Of a stretch of 64,000 nt of DNA, positions 52,992-63,300 are shown piece by piece (the stretch's first letter is position 1; every line of letters begins with the position of its first letter). Source of the DNA: Pseudomonas graminis (GTDB taxonomy: Bacteria > Pseudomonadota > Gammaproteobacteria > Pseudomonadales > Pseudomonadaceae); the NCBI RefSeq assembly GCF_001705435.1, contig NZ_MDEN01000064.1:296473-360472 (forward strand). Reading direction: 5' to 3'. Under the pieces are notes generated by a model, which was not told where the DNA came from, searched no databases, and was given only the letters and a program-made list of their open reading frames with translations. The position numbers were made by a program, and so were the translations under genes.

Positions 52992-54542
52992 ATGCAATTC
53001 GAATGGTCCTACTTTTTTTCACTGTTCTCGGTCGCTGACTTCTGGGAATCCTGCATCACCGTGATCGAACTCAGCGCCCTGGGCTGGTTCATCGGCATGC
53101 TGCTGGGTTTCCTGCTGGCCTCGGCCAAGCTGTCGACCGCGCGCTGGATCAGCGTTCCGGCGTCGATTTATATCTGGTTCTTCCGCAGTGTCCCGCTGCT
53201 GGTGCTGGTGGTGTTTACCTACAACCTGCCGCAGATGTTTCCGGTCACCCGCGACGTGCTGTCCAACCCCTTCTACTCCGGCCTTCTGGCGCTGGTGGTC
53301 ACGGAAGCGGCTTACATGGCGGAGATTCACCGCGGCGGCCTCATCTCTGTTGCCAAGGGCCAGAAGGAAGCGGGCCGCGCCCTGGGTGTCGGTCTGATCG
53401 GCATGCAGCGGCTTATCGTCATCCCCCAGGCGTTCCGTATCTCCCTGCCGACGCTGGTGAATGAATACATCACCGTGGTGAAACTGACCTCGCTGGTGTC
53501 AGTGATTTCCCTCACCGAACTGCTCACCGTGGGCCAACGCCTGTACGCGCAAAACTTTTTGGTCATGGAAACGCTGTCGGCCGTCGCGGTGTATTACGTG
53601 ATGATTGTGACGGTGTTCGGCTGGCTGTTTCACTGGCTGGAGCAGCACCTGGAGCTGAGCAATCGCAAGCCGCAGACCCTCGATGACACCGCCCTGACTC
53701 ACCTGCGCGCCAGCCTGGTCACGCAGCCCGCAGTGACGCGTCAGCCGCTAACCGGTCCGGGCTCGGCGCCAGCGCTGCAACTGGTCAACATCCATAAAAG
53801 CTACGGGCAGCATGAAGTGCTCAAGGGCATCAATCTGGAGGTGGACGCCGGGCAGGTCATTTCCATCATTGGCCCGTCAGGCTCGGGCAAGACCTCGCTG
53901 ATTCGTACGGTCAACAGCCTCGAAACCATCGACAAGGGCGAGATCATCCTGTTTGGCGAGGGCTACATTCACGCCGGCGACAACCCCAACGCGCCGCAGA
54001 TTCGCCGGGGCGTACAGCGCATTGGCATGGTGTTTCAGAACTTCAACCTGTTCCCCCACCGCACCATCCTCGACAACGTGACCCTCGCGCCGCGGTATCA
54101 CGGCCGCGACCGCGACGTCAGCGAGCAACGTGCCTACGCCCTGCTCGACAAGGTCGGACTGCTGGCCCATGCGCACAAATACCCGCACCAGTTATCTGGC
54201 GGTCAGCAACAGCGCGTAGCAATTGCCCGGGCACTGGCGATGGACCCGCAGATCATGCTGTTCGACGAACCGACGTCTGCGCTGGACCCGGAGCTGGTGG
54301 GCGACGTGCTCAAGGTCATCGCCGACCTGGCGAAAGAAGGCATGACCATGCTCATCGTCACCCATGAGATGGACTTCGCCCTGTCGATTTCCGACCGGGT
54401 GATCTTCATGGAAAACGGCATCGTGCAGGTCGACGCCGCGCCGCAGACGATTCTTGCCAACCAGTGTGGCGCGCGCGTGCGCACGTTCATGGGGCTGGAT
54501 CACGCCGTTACGCAACCAGCGCCTGCGCTCAAAGAGGCGTGA
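52992..54542 (+). CDS. Amino-acid ABC transporter permease fused to its ATPase
   Basis: 516-aa fusion. Residues about 1-220 are a HisM-type permease (ITVIELSALGWFIGMLLGFLLASAKL; VTEAAYMAEIHRGGLISVAKGQKEAGRALGVG, an EAA loop with PQAFRISLPTLVNEYITVVKLTSLVS). After a linker (about 225-255) a GlnQ-type ATPase follows: Walker A GPSGSGKTS, VFQNFNLFPHRT, LSGGQQQRV, MLFDEPTSALDPE, VTHEMDFA. The ATG at 52992 has GAGG 5 nt upstream. Fusing both parts in one chain is uncommon but known in this subfamily; two copies would give a complete transporter with no separate second permease. It ends 3 bp before the convergent recD stop. Confidence 0.92.
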   Translation: MQFEWSYFFSLFSVADFWESCITVIELSALGWFIGMLLGFLLASAKLSTARWISVPASIYIWFFRSVPLLVLVVFTYNLPQMFPVTRDVLSNPFYSGLLALVVTEAAYMAEIHRGGLISVAKGQKEAGRALGVGLIGMQRLIVIPQAFRISLPTLVNEYITVVKLTSLVSVISLTELLTVGQRLYAQNFLVMETLSAVAVYYVMIVTVFGWLFHWLEQHLELSNRKPQTLDDTALTHLRASLVTQPAVTRQPLTGPGSAPALQLVNIHKSYGQHEVLKGINLEVDAGQVISIIGPSGSGKTSLIRTVNSLETIDKGEIILFGEGYIHAGDNPNAPQIRRGVQRIGMVFQNFNLFPHRTILDNVTLAPRYHGRDRDVSEQRAYALLDKVGLLAHAHKYPHQLSGGQQQRVAIARALAMDPQIMLFDEPTSALDPELVGDVLKVIADLAKEGMTMLIVTHEMDFALSISDRVIFMENGIVQVDAAPQTILANQCGARVRTFMGLDHAVTQPAPALKEA

Positions 54543-54545
54543 GCC

Positions 54546-56633
54546 TCACAGCCCCAACATCAACCCGCTCAAGCGCTTGACCTTGCGCCGCAGGGCTTCT
54601 TCAAACACGCCCTGACGCGGCTCGATCAGGCTGAACCAGTGCTTGGCCCGGGTGATGCCGGTGTAGATCAGCTCTTTGGTCAGCACCGGGTTCAGCGCCT
54701 CCGGCAGAATCAGCGCCGTGTGGGCGAACTCCGAGCCCTGGGACTTGTGCACCGTCATCGCGTACACCGTTTCCACGTCATTGAGCCGGCTCGGCAGCAC
54801 GAAACGCACCCCGCCGCTGCCGTCGTTACGCGGGAACGCGACACGCAGGGCCTGACGGTTCTCCTCGATCGGTCCCTCGGGCAGACGCAGGGCAATGCCG
54901 ATGTCGCCGTTCATCAAACCCAGCCCGTAGTCGTTGCGCGTCATCAATACCGGGCGGCCCTCGTACCACTGATGATCACTCTCGATCAGCCCGGCGCTGA
55001 ATAGCGTTTCAGTGATCCTTCGGTTCAGCCCTTCCACGCCCCACGGCCCTTTGCGCACGGCACACAGCAGCTGGAACTCATCGAACGCGTTCAGCACCTG
55101 CCGCGCCCACTCGACGCTGCGCGGGTCTTCGATCTGCGTCAGGTCTTGCGGCCGCTGCGCGTGCATCACGCCCAGATAATGACGGTAGCCTTGTGGGCCA
55201 TCGCCGTGACCGTCGAGCAACAGCCGCGACAGCGCGCGGTCCTGCTCACCCTTGAGCACCAGGGAAAACAAATCCGGGTACTGACGAGCCGCGAGCAACG
55301 CGCGCGCTTCCTGGTCCTCCTGCTGATTGACCAGTTTGGCCAACTGACCGATGCCGCTGCCCGCCACGAAACGCCGCGAGTGGCGCAGCATCACCACTTG
55401 CTGAGCCAACGCCTGATGCTGATCGTCGCCCTGCTGCAAACCGCTTCTGGAAAGATCTTCGCCACTGACCGATTCAAGCCACGCCTGGGTCTGCGGGCTG
55501 TACATCCCCGCCTCCGCGTCACGGCACAAGTCGCCCAGCACGGCGCCCGCCTCAACCGACGCCAATTGATCCTTGTCGCCCAACAGCACCATCCGCGCAT
55601 GGGGCGGCAGCGCGTCGAGCAGATTGGCCATCATTTCCAAATCGATCATCGAAGCTTCGTCGACCACCAGCACGTCCAGTGGCAGCGGGTTGCCCGCGTG
55701 ATGACGAAAATGCCGTGTGCCCGGACGGCTGCCCAGCAAGCGGTGAACCGTGGTGACTTCGCTGGGGATTTTCTGCCGCACGTCTTCCGGCACTTGCAGC
55801 GACTGCACCTGATGACTGATCGACTCGGTCAGCCGTGCCGCGGCCTTGCCGGTCGGCGCAGCCAGGCGAATGCGCAACGGCTTGCCGCGCTCAACCGCCG
55901 GCGATTGCAGCAGCGCCAGCAGGCGCACGACCGTGGTCGTCTTGCCCGTGCCGGGGCCGCCGGTAATGATGCTGAACGCACCCCGGGTCGCCAGGGCGCA
56001 GGCCAGCTTTTGCCAGTCGATCAACGCGTCAGGCGCGGAGTTGGCCGGGCCGAACAGCGCATCCAGCCGCTGGGGCAAATCGCTGAACCCCGTTTCCACC
56101 TGAGCCAGCCGACGACGCAACGCCGCATCGATCCGCCGCTCATAGGTCCAGTAACGGCGCAGGTACAGGCGCCGATCGGATAAAACCAACGGCCTCTGCG
56201 CCGCTGCTTCGCTGACATCCCCGGCGTGAGCAACCAGCGCGCTGGCTTCCAGCGCCTTGCACCACGTTGCGCCATCCAGCGATTTGAGCAGCGAGGACGG
56301 CAACAGCATCGGCGTCGACAACACATCACCCTCGGGCGGCAACGACAAGGCGAAGTCCGGCTCTTTCAGGGTTTCGTAGAGGTCCAGGCAGACATGGCCG
56401 TGACCCAACTGGTGACTGGTCAACGTGGCCGCCAACAGCACCAAGGAGTCCGCGGCAGGATCAAGGTCGGCCAGAAACGCCACGAAGGCTTTGTCCAGCG
56501 CGCGCAACCAGCCGCGTTCGACCCAGCGCTGCAGCAACAGCAGCAAATCCTCCACGCGGCTGAGGGGTTTCAGGTCGGCCAGGCTGTCGGCGTCCAGCGT
56601 CGTGGGCATCAAGTGAGCGAAGGTGCGGTTCAT
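54546..56633 (-). CDS. recD: RecBCD exodeoxyribonuclease V, subunit RecD
   Basis: 695-aa SF1 5'-3' helicase of RecBCD. The start is the ATG at 56633, whose sequence overlaps the recB stop (ATGA); an in-frame open stretch above it reads recB in the wrong frame. The N-terminal domain (FAHLMPTTLDADSLADLKPLSRVEDLLL) matches RecD. Walker A is TGGPGTGKTTTVVRLLALL (about residue 223), followed by AAPTGKAAARLTESI, LVVDEASMIDL, LLGDKDQLASVEAGAVLGDLC and the C-terminal TVHKSQGSEF motif. Confidence 0.97.
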   Translation of the reverse strand: MNRTFAHLMPTTLDADSLADLKPLSRVEDLLLLLQRWVERGWLRALDKAFVAFLADLDPAADSLVLLAATLTSHQLGHGHVCLDLYETLKEPDFALSLPPEGDVLSTPMLLPSSLLKSLDGATWCKALEASALVAHAGDVSEAAAQRPLVLSDRRLYLRRYWTYERRIDAALRRRLAQVETGFSDLPQRLDALFGPANSAPDALIDWQKLACALATRGAFSIITGGPGTGKTTTVVRLLALLQSPAVERGKPLRIRLAAPTGKAAARLTESISHQVQSLQVPEDVRQKIPSEVTTVHRLLGSRPGTRHFRHHAGNPLPLDVLVVDEASMIDLEMMANLLDALPPHARMVLLGDKDQLASVEAGAVLGDLCRDAEAGMYSPQTQAWLESVSGEDLSRSGLQQGDDQHQALAQQVVMLRHSRRFVAGSGIGQLAKLVNQQEDQEARALLAARQYPDLFSLVLKGEQDRALSRLLLDGHGDGPQGYRHYLGVMHAQRPQDLTQIEDPRSVEWARQVLNAFDEFQLLCAVRKGPWGVEGLNRRITETLFSAGLIESDHQWYEGRPVLMTRNDYGLGLMNGDIGIALRLPEGPIEENRQALRVAFPRNDGSGGVRFVLPSRLNDVETVYAMTVHKSQGSEFAHTALILPEALNPVLTKELIYTGITRAKHWFSLIEPRQGVFEEALRRKVKRLSGLMLGL

Positions 56634-59600
56634 ACGAGGTCTCCTGACAGCACGTCTTCCGTAATCGGCGCTCGGCCCTGAAACAGCAGATCGAGACTTT
56701 CGATCAGCGCGCGGGGCGGTCGGGTAAACCACGCACCCTGACTCACTGCGCGACTGCCTCGCACGAACAGGTAGACCGCTCCGCCCATGTGCTGGTCGTA
56801 ATCGTAGTCGGCAAGACGCGCTTTGAGCTGACGGTGCAAGGCCAGCAGATAGAGCACGTATTGCAGGTCGTAGCGGTTCTCCAGAATCGAGTTTTCCATC
56901 GCCTGCTCGGTGTAGGCATCGTCGTCGACGCCCAGCCAGTTGGATTTGTAGTCGGCGACGAAGTAACGACCTTCGTGCTCGAACGTCAGGTCGATGAAGC
57001 CCTTGAACATGCCGTTCAGCGAAACCGTTTCTGCCGCCGCGCGAGGCGCGCCGTTGTGGGTGTAGCGGCGCACCAGCGCGTCCATCTGCGCCACATCGAC
57101 CTTCGAGCAGGCGAACCAGAATTCCATTTCGACGCGGTACTGGTTCGGCTGATCCAGCCCGCACAAGGCCATGGGCTGTACGTCTGCGCCCAAACGCAGC
57201 GGCAGGGTCAGCAGATGCTGCAGCCAGTCGGTCAGCGTGTTGATCCAGCCTTTCCAGTCGCGGCGGTTACAGCGTTGCGCCACGACTTTCTCCAGCGCCA
57301 GCGGATCAGCCGTCGCTTCGGCAAAGCCCTTCTCACCGGCCCATTCCAGCAAGCCGTGCAGAAAGGTGCCGGGGTTGGGGCCGCGCGGGAATCGGTGGAT
57401 ATCGCCGCCGCTGACCATCACCTCCCGCGGCGCATCCGGGTCAAGACGCTCATCGTCGAACAGCTTCTGCGCTTGCGGGCTGTCTGGCGACTGATCGCCG
57501 CTGTCGGTGATGGTGTCACCGATGCGCAGCGCGCTGTAGGACGCAATCCACCAGTTTTCCCGAGCGCTGCGCCGGGGCACGCGCGGCTTGCTCAACGCGA
57601 CCTCGCTGCGCGGCGCGCTGAAGGACTCGGTCGTGGGCAGCGGCACAGGCTCAACCTTAACGGCGGGATGACCTTCTGCCAGCGAACGCAGCCACTGCCC
57701 CAACGCCACCGATCCAGCCAGCTTCTGCCCGCCGCCAAGCAAGTAGCCCAACGCCGAACGATGGAGTATCGAGGCGCTGTTGCTGCCGCGTTTGAGATCG
57801 GCAACGCCCAGCCAGCACGCGTGTTGCGCGCGGGTCAGGGCCACATACAACAGACGCAGGTCCTCTGCCAGACGCTCGTCATCCGCCTGCTCAATCAGCG
57901 CCGGCGTGGGTTTGAGGCTGATCTGCGCGTGGCCATCGGCGTCGTGAAAGTGCAGCGGCAAACGGCTGCCGTCCACTGGCTTCGTCGAGCAGATGAAGGG
58001 CAGGAATACCAGCGGGTATTCCAGGCCTTTGGATTTGTGGATGGTCACCACCTTGACCAGTTGCTCATCGCTTTCGAGGCGCAGGATCTGCTCTTCTCCC
58101 GCTTGACCTGACAGCGCCAAGTGCTCGCTCAGATGACGAATCAGCGCCTGCTCGCCATCCAACTCGGCGGCGGCCTGCTGCATCAGTTCGCTGAGGTGCA
58201 GCAGGTTGGTCAGCACACGCTCGCCATCGGTTCGCTGAACCAGCGCCTGCGGCAGTTTGAAGTCGTGCAGCAGCCGACGCAGCATGGGCAGCACGCCTTG
58301 GGTGCGCCAGATGCGCCGGTAATCGCGGAACTGCATGACGCGGTTTTCCCACGCCAGTTCGTCCTGATTCAGCAGCTCAAGTTCGGCCAGCGGCAACGCA
58401 AGGGTGATGCAGGCCAAGGCCGCGCGCAGGGTTCGCTCGGCGTCAGGCTCGGCGCAGGCCTTGAGCCAGGCGAGCAGGTCATGGGCCTCTTGCGCCGCAA
58501 ACACCGAATCCTTGTCCGAGAGGTACACACTGCGCACGCCCCGCGCCGACAACTCGCCTCGCACGGCCTGAGCCTCCTTGCCGTCACGCACCAGAATCGC
58601 GATGTCGGCGGGCAGCAGGTTCTTCAACGGCTCGCCAGCTTTCGCAAAGCCCGCTTGCCCTTGTTGACCGGCGTTGAGCAAACGGACGATCTCACTGGCG
58701 CAACTCGCCGCCAGTTGCTGACGATAGACCGTGCCCGACACCGGCTGATCGGTTTCCAGCTGCCAGACGTTGAGCGCCGCGAGGACCTCACCGTCGACCT
58801 GCAACGTCTCTTTACGGCCCTGAGACCCGACTGCCAGAAACGGCACGGGATTGTCCTCAGGCGTACGGAACAAGAACGCGCCGCGACCGGCCTCGCTCGT
58901 TTCCGCGCGCGTGAACACGTGGTTCACCGCATCGACCATCGCGTGGCTGGAACGGAAGTTGGTGCCCAGCGTGTGCAAGCGTCCGGTCGTGGCCTGCCGG
59001 GCGCGCAAGTAGGTGTAGATGTCGGCGCCGCGAAAGGCGTAGATCGCCTGCTTCGGGTCGCCGATGAGGAACAGGCCAGTGCTTTCGTCGTTGGCCTCAA
59101 GCCGGTAGATGCTGTCGAAAATGCGGTACTGCACCGGGTCGGTGTCTTGAAACTCATCGATCAGCGCGACCGGAAACTGCTCGCGGATCAGGGTCGCCAG
59201 GCGCTCGCCGCCACTTCCGCGCAATGCCGCATCCAGGCGCAGCAGCATGTCGTCGAAACCCATTTCCGCGCGGCGTCGCTTCTCTTCTTCAAAGCGGGCG
59301 CCGACCCATTGAGCTGCGTGTTCGAGCACCGCCGCATCGGGCGTTGGCAGCGTGTCCAGCGCCACCTTGAGCTCGACCATCGCCTCGAACGCCGGGTGCG
59401 ACGGCGGATTGTTCTTCCACGCTTCGGCGATGCCGTCGGGCGTCAGCCGGGTGAAACCGGTGCCAAGGTCGAGTTGCTCCTGCTCGTCGTCATTGGCCCA
59501 GGCAATCAGCTTGTCGAACCAAGGCCGGAAATAACGCTCCTGCATCTTGCGACCGTCGACCACTTTGCACGCGACGCCGTCGATGCAGATCGCATGCAGC

Positions 59601-60328
59601 TCGGCGGCCCAGTTGGCCCAGGGCGCCTTGAGCTGGCGGAGGGTTTCGCGCCGTTCCTGGATCGACTGCTCGATGAGCTCGGTCGGGGTTTCGGTTACGC
59701 TCCCCCGCTCACTGCCGAACAACGCGCGCACCCTTGGCAGCAACGCCGCAGGGCCACTCCAGTTCTCGCGCACCCAGATCAGCGCGTCACCGCTCATGGG
59801 GTAGCAGAACTTGCGCCAGTAATCGCGCAGCACTTCGCTCAGCAAATCGGTGTGATCGGTTTCCAGACTCTGGGTGAACAGGCTGCCGCTGTCGAAGGCG
59901 TGCTCGCGCAGCATCCGCTGACACCAGCTGTGAATGGTCGATACCGCCGCTTCGTCCATCCACTGCGCCGCGATGTCGAGACGGCTGGCGCAGGCGGGCC
60001 ATTGCTCAATCGCGAACTCATCCCGCAAGCCAGCGATCAACGCGTCGGGCGCTTCAATTTCTTCACGGAAGAACCGCGCGGCTTCAGCCAGTCGCGTGCG
60101 AATGCGGTCGCGCAGTTCCTTGGTCGCCGCGTCGGTGAACGTCACCACCAGAATCTGCGGCGGCAACAGCTCACGGCCAAACCCTGAGTCCTCGCTGCCA
60201 TGCCCCAACACCAGACGCAGGTACAGCGCCGAGATGGTGAACGTCTTGCCGGTGCCGGCGCTGGCTTCAATCAGCTGGCTGCCTTTCAGCGGGAAGCGCA
60301 GGGCCAATGGTTGTTGTGCATCACTCAT
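56630..60328 (-). CDS. recB: RecBCD exodeoxyribonuclease V, subunit RecB (helicase/nuclease)
   Basis: 1232-aa 3'-5' helicase and nuclease. Walker A is IEASAGTGKTFTISALYLRLVLG at the N-terminus. Helicase motifs DEFQDTDPVQ, LIGDPKQAIYAFRGADI and TIHKSKGLEYPLVFLPF follow, and the C-terminal nuclease domain contains the FVADYKSNWLG motif with catalytic Asp and Lys, preceded by GFIDLTFEHEG. The start ATG at 60328 overlaps the recC stop; RBS-like GGCCGG is weak, so coupled translation is likely. Confidence 0.97.
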   Translation of the reverse strand: MSDAQQPLALRFPLKGSQLIEASAGTGKTFTISALYLRLVLGHGSEDSGFGRELLPPQILVVTFTDAATKELRDRIRTRLAEAARFFREEIEAPDALIAGLRDEFAIEQWPACASRLDIAAQWMDEAAVSTIHSWCQRMLREHAFDSGSLFTQSLETDHTDLLSEVLRDYWRKFCYPMSGDALIWVRENWSGPAALLPRVRALFGSERGSVTETPTELIEQSIQERRETLRQLKAPWANWAAELHAICIDGVACKVVDGRKMQERYFRPWFDKLIAWANDDEQEQLDLGTGFTRLTPDGIAEAWKNNPPSHPAFEAMVELKVALDTLPTPDAAVLEHAAQWVGARFEEEKRRRAEMGFDDMLLRLDAALRGSGGERLATLIREQFPVALIDEFQDTDPVQYRIFDSIYRLEANDESTGLFLIGDPKQAIYAFRGADIYTYLRARQATTGRLHTLGTNFRSSHAMVDAVNHVFTRAETSEAGRGAFLFRTPEDNPVPFLAVGSQGRKETLQVDGEVLAALNVWQLETDQPVSGTVYRQQLAASCASEIVRLLNAGQQGQAGFAKAGEPLKNLLPADIAILVRDGKEAQAVRGELSARGVRSVYLSDKDSVFAAQEAHDLLAWLKACAEPDAERTLRAALACITLALPLAELELLNQDELAWENRVMQFRDYRRIWRTQGVLPMLRRLLHDFKLPQALVQRTDGERVLTNLLHLSELMQQAAAELDGEQALIRHLSEHLALSGQAGEEQILRLESDEQLVKVVTIHKSKGLEYPLVFLPFICSTKPVDGSRLPLHFHDADGHAQISLKPTPALIEQADDERLAEDLRLLYVALTRAQHACWLGVADLKRGSNSASILHRSALGYLLGGGQKLAGSVALGQWLRSLAEGHPAVKVEPVPLPTTESFSAPRSEVALSKPRVPRRSARENWWIASYSALRIGDTITDSGDQSPDSPQAQKLFDDERLDPDAPREVMVSGGDIHRFPRGPNPGTFLHGLLEWAGEKGFAEATADPLALEKVVAQRCNRRDWKGWINTLTDWLQHLLTLPLRLGADVQPMALCGLDQPNQYRVEMEFWFACSKVDVAQMDALVRRYTHNGAPRAAAETVSLNGMFKGFIDLTFEHEGRYFVADYKSNWLGVDDDAYTEQAMENSILENRYDLQYVLYLLALHRQLKARLADYDYDQHMGGAVYLFVRGSRAVSQGAWFTRPPRALIESLDLLFQGRAPITEDVLSGDLV

Positions 60329-63300
60329 GCGCCGGCCTCCTCGCGAGAAAGTGCCTGCCAGGGCGCTTCAAAAATCGGTTTGTACAGCGCCTCGCACCAG
60401 CCCACGAATTCCTCGCTGCCCAGCAACGCGTCGAAGTCCGGGAACTGACGCGCCAGGGCGGTGCTTTCGGCACGCTCACCCTTGCTGTTCTGGCCATCGC
60501 CTTCATAGGCCTTGCGCGCGGCAGCTTCGGCTTTGGCCTCATCGTTCTGACCCAGCCAGGCAAACGCCGTCTTCACCGCAATCGGCAGCGGTCGTTGCAT
60601 GCCTTGATGCCAGGCCAGCAGCAGGTCATTCAGCGTGCGCGTGGCGGTGTCTTTGTCCAGCGGCGGCAGCAAAAGCGTCTCGTCGCTGGCCACCAGCGCC
60701 GTGGTCAACGGCAGATCGCACGCGCAGGCCACCAAATGGTTCACCCACGGCTTGGTCAGCCGATGCCACTTGCGCGTCTTCTTGCTGGCGATGGCATTGG
60801 GAATAGCGGTGATCGCGAGTAACTCGTTCTGAGGGTTCTGATAAAGCCCATCGACCCAGCCATCGAGCTCGACGCCCTGATGCTGATAACTGACCGGCAG
60901 CGCGCTGTGCAGCCTCACCGGCCAGCGAATCAGTAGCTCGTGATAACGGGCGACGAGGTCGGGCAGCGGTTCGATCAATTCATCCTGAAGCAACGTGCCG
61001 AAGCCGGCCATCGGCAGCAAGCCGCTTCCCTGCAAGCGCGTTGCCTGAGCATGTAGGGATTCCTGAATGTGCTCCGGATCTGTTAGCGCTGCTTGCAACA
61101 GGCTGTCGCTGAGGCCATAGCGCTCAAGCGCGTCGAGCACGAAAGGCTCCTCGTCCGCCAATGGCGCCTCGGCGACCTCAAAGAATATCTTCAAGCGCTG
61201 GCTGAAGAAGTGCTTCACCGGATTGCGCAGAAAATCCTGCAACTGCATCAGGCTCAAGGGCTCTTCCTGCTGGTGCTTTTGCAGCGCTTTTGTTTCATCC
61301 GCTTCCATGACGGCTTCGTGCAGCACCTGCCACTCACGGGCGAAGCTGAAGAACTCGGGGTTCTCCTGGAAGTATTTGGCACTGAACGGCTGCAGCGGAT
61401 GTTCAACGGTCAGTTTGTGCAGCAACTGTTGCCCCGGATCACGCTTTTTATCGTCCTCGGGCTCGATGGCATCGGCCAGTCGCCAGCCGCTGGACAGATG
61501 ATCGCGCAGCTGCCCGATGAGCACCGAAGCCGGCCGCTCGGAATTGTCGCGAATGCTGCGCCCGACCCAGCTGATGTACAGCTGATCACGTGCAGACAGC
61601 AACGCTTCGAGCAAGAGATAACGATCATCCTCACGCCGGGAACGGTCGCCGGGACGGTAGTCGCTGCCCATCAGATCGAAATCCAGCGGCGGCTGCGCTC
61701 GGGGGTAATCGCCGTCATTCATGCCCAGCAGGCAGACGATTTTGAAAGGAATCGCGCGCATCGGCATCAGCGTGCAGAAGTTGACCGAACCGGCCAGAAA
61801 GCGCTGGGATAGCCGCCCTTGATCAAGCCCGGCCAGCCAGGCTTCACGCACGACCGTCAAGGGCAGCTCTTCTTCCAGGGCAACGGTCTCGCAGGTCTGC
61901 AGCCAGGTTTCGCGCAGGGTTTCCAGCTGACTGAGCAGGTAGTCGTCATGCTCGCTGTCAGCCATGAAGAACAGCTGCATGATCGCCTGAAGGCGCGCGC
62001 CCCACATGGCGGGTGTGGCGGGCCGGGAGAGTTCGTTGTGCGCGACCTGAAGCGCATCGATCAGGGACACCAGAGGGCCAATCAAAGCCGCGTCCAGCCC
62101 GCCGATTTCGTCATACGGCTGAATGCCGTCGTAAGCCGCACCCGCACCGACGGCGTAGCCCAGCAGCATCCGACGCAGGCCAAAATGCCAGCTGTTCTGC
62201 TCAAGCTGTTCCGGCAGACCCAGCCCTTCGCGCTGGTCTGCATTGAGCCCCCATCGCACACCCGCCCCTTCAATCCAGCGATGCAGGGTTGGCAGGTCAC
62301 GCTCATCAATGCCGAACCGCGCGCGTAATGCGGGAACGTCCAGCAGATCGAGGATTTCACTGACCGGGAATCGACTGTCCGGAATTTTCAGCAGATGCTC
62401 AACGGCGATCAGCAGCGGATCACGGCCGCGTTGGCCCTGGTCGGCGAGGGTGAAGGGGATAAAGCGGCGATCGTCACGGTCCAGCTGGCCGAATACCGCA
62501 CGAATGTGGGGAGCGTAGCTGTCGATGTCCGGCACCATGACGATGACGTCCCGGGGACGCAGGTCCGGATCCTTGCTGAAGCGCGCGAGCAGTTGGTCAT
62601 GCAGCACCTCCACTTCGCGCTGGGCACTGTGGGCGACATGAAAGCGAATGGAGCGATCGGTTTTGATGTCCACGGGCGGCCAGACGTCACGGGTCTCGCT
62701 CAAAGGGCGCAATTCGAGTATATCGTCCTGGAGTTGGTTCAGGAGGGTCGTGGGCTCGCTCTCGCTAAACAGGTCGATGCGCCCGTCGCGAAAAATTGAT
62801 CGGTAGCTGTTTGGGTCGTCATGACTGTCCAGCAGATTGATGTAATCACGACCCTGCTTGCCCCACGCCGCCAGCAACGGGTGAGCGTGCTGGTGCAGCG
62901 CGTCAGGATTCAGCACCACCGGCATGCCGGGTTTTCGCGACTGACGCTTGTATTCGTGACGCAGGAGATCCTTGTCAGCCACGATGTCTGCCCAGTGATG
63001 GCGGCAAGGATTATGAACGCAGAGCAGGACCTGACTGAAACGAGCCAACCCGGCAAGCGCCTCTAGTGCCTGGGCCGGCAATGAGGAAATACCGAAAACG
63101 ATAACCCGCGCGGGCAAACCGGCCGGCGCCTCGGTCAGGCTGTTGATGCGCTCGATGTAACGCTGATGCACACCGGCACGGCTCTGGGCCATGCCCTCTG
63201 CCCCGACATCATGGAGCAGCGCACGCCACAGTTCGGCTTGCCAGCAGTTCTCTGCTTTCAGCGGCTTTGCCTCTCCCCGACCGGTCCTGAGTTGGTGCTT

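Noticed and set aside
56634..57164. N-terminal extension of recD into recB
   Set aside because: The residues read recB out of frame; the ATG at 56633 in the ATGA overlap gives the normal RecD start.
58121..60187. 688-codon open frame on the plus strand opposite recB
   Set aside because: It overlaps the RecB helicase motifs on the other strand and has Arg/Gln-rich low-complexity composition typical of a shadow frame.
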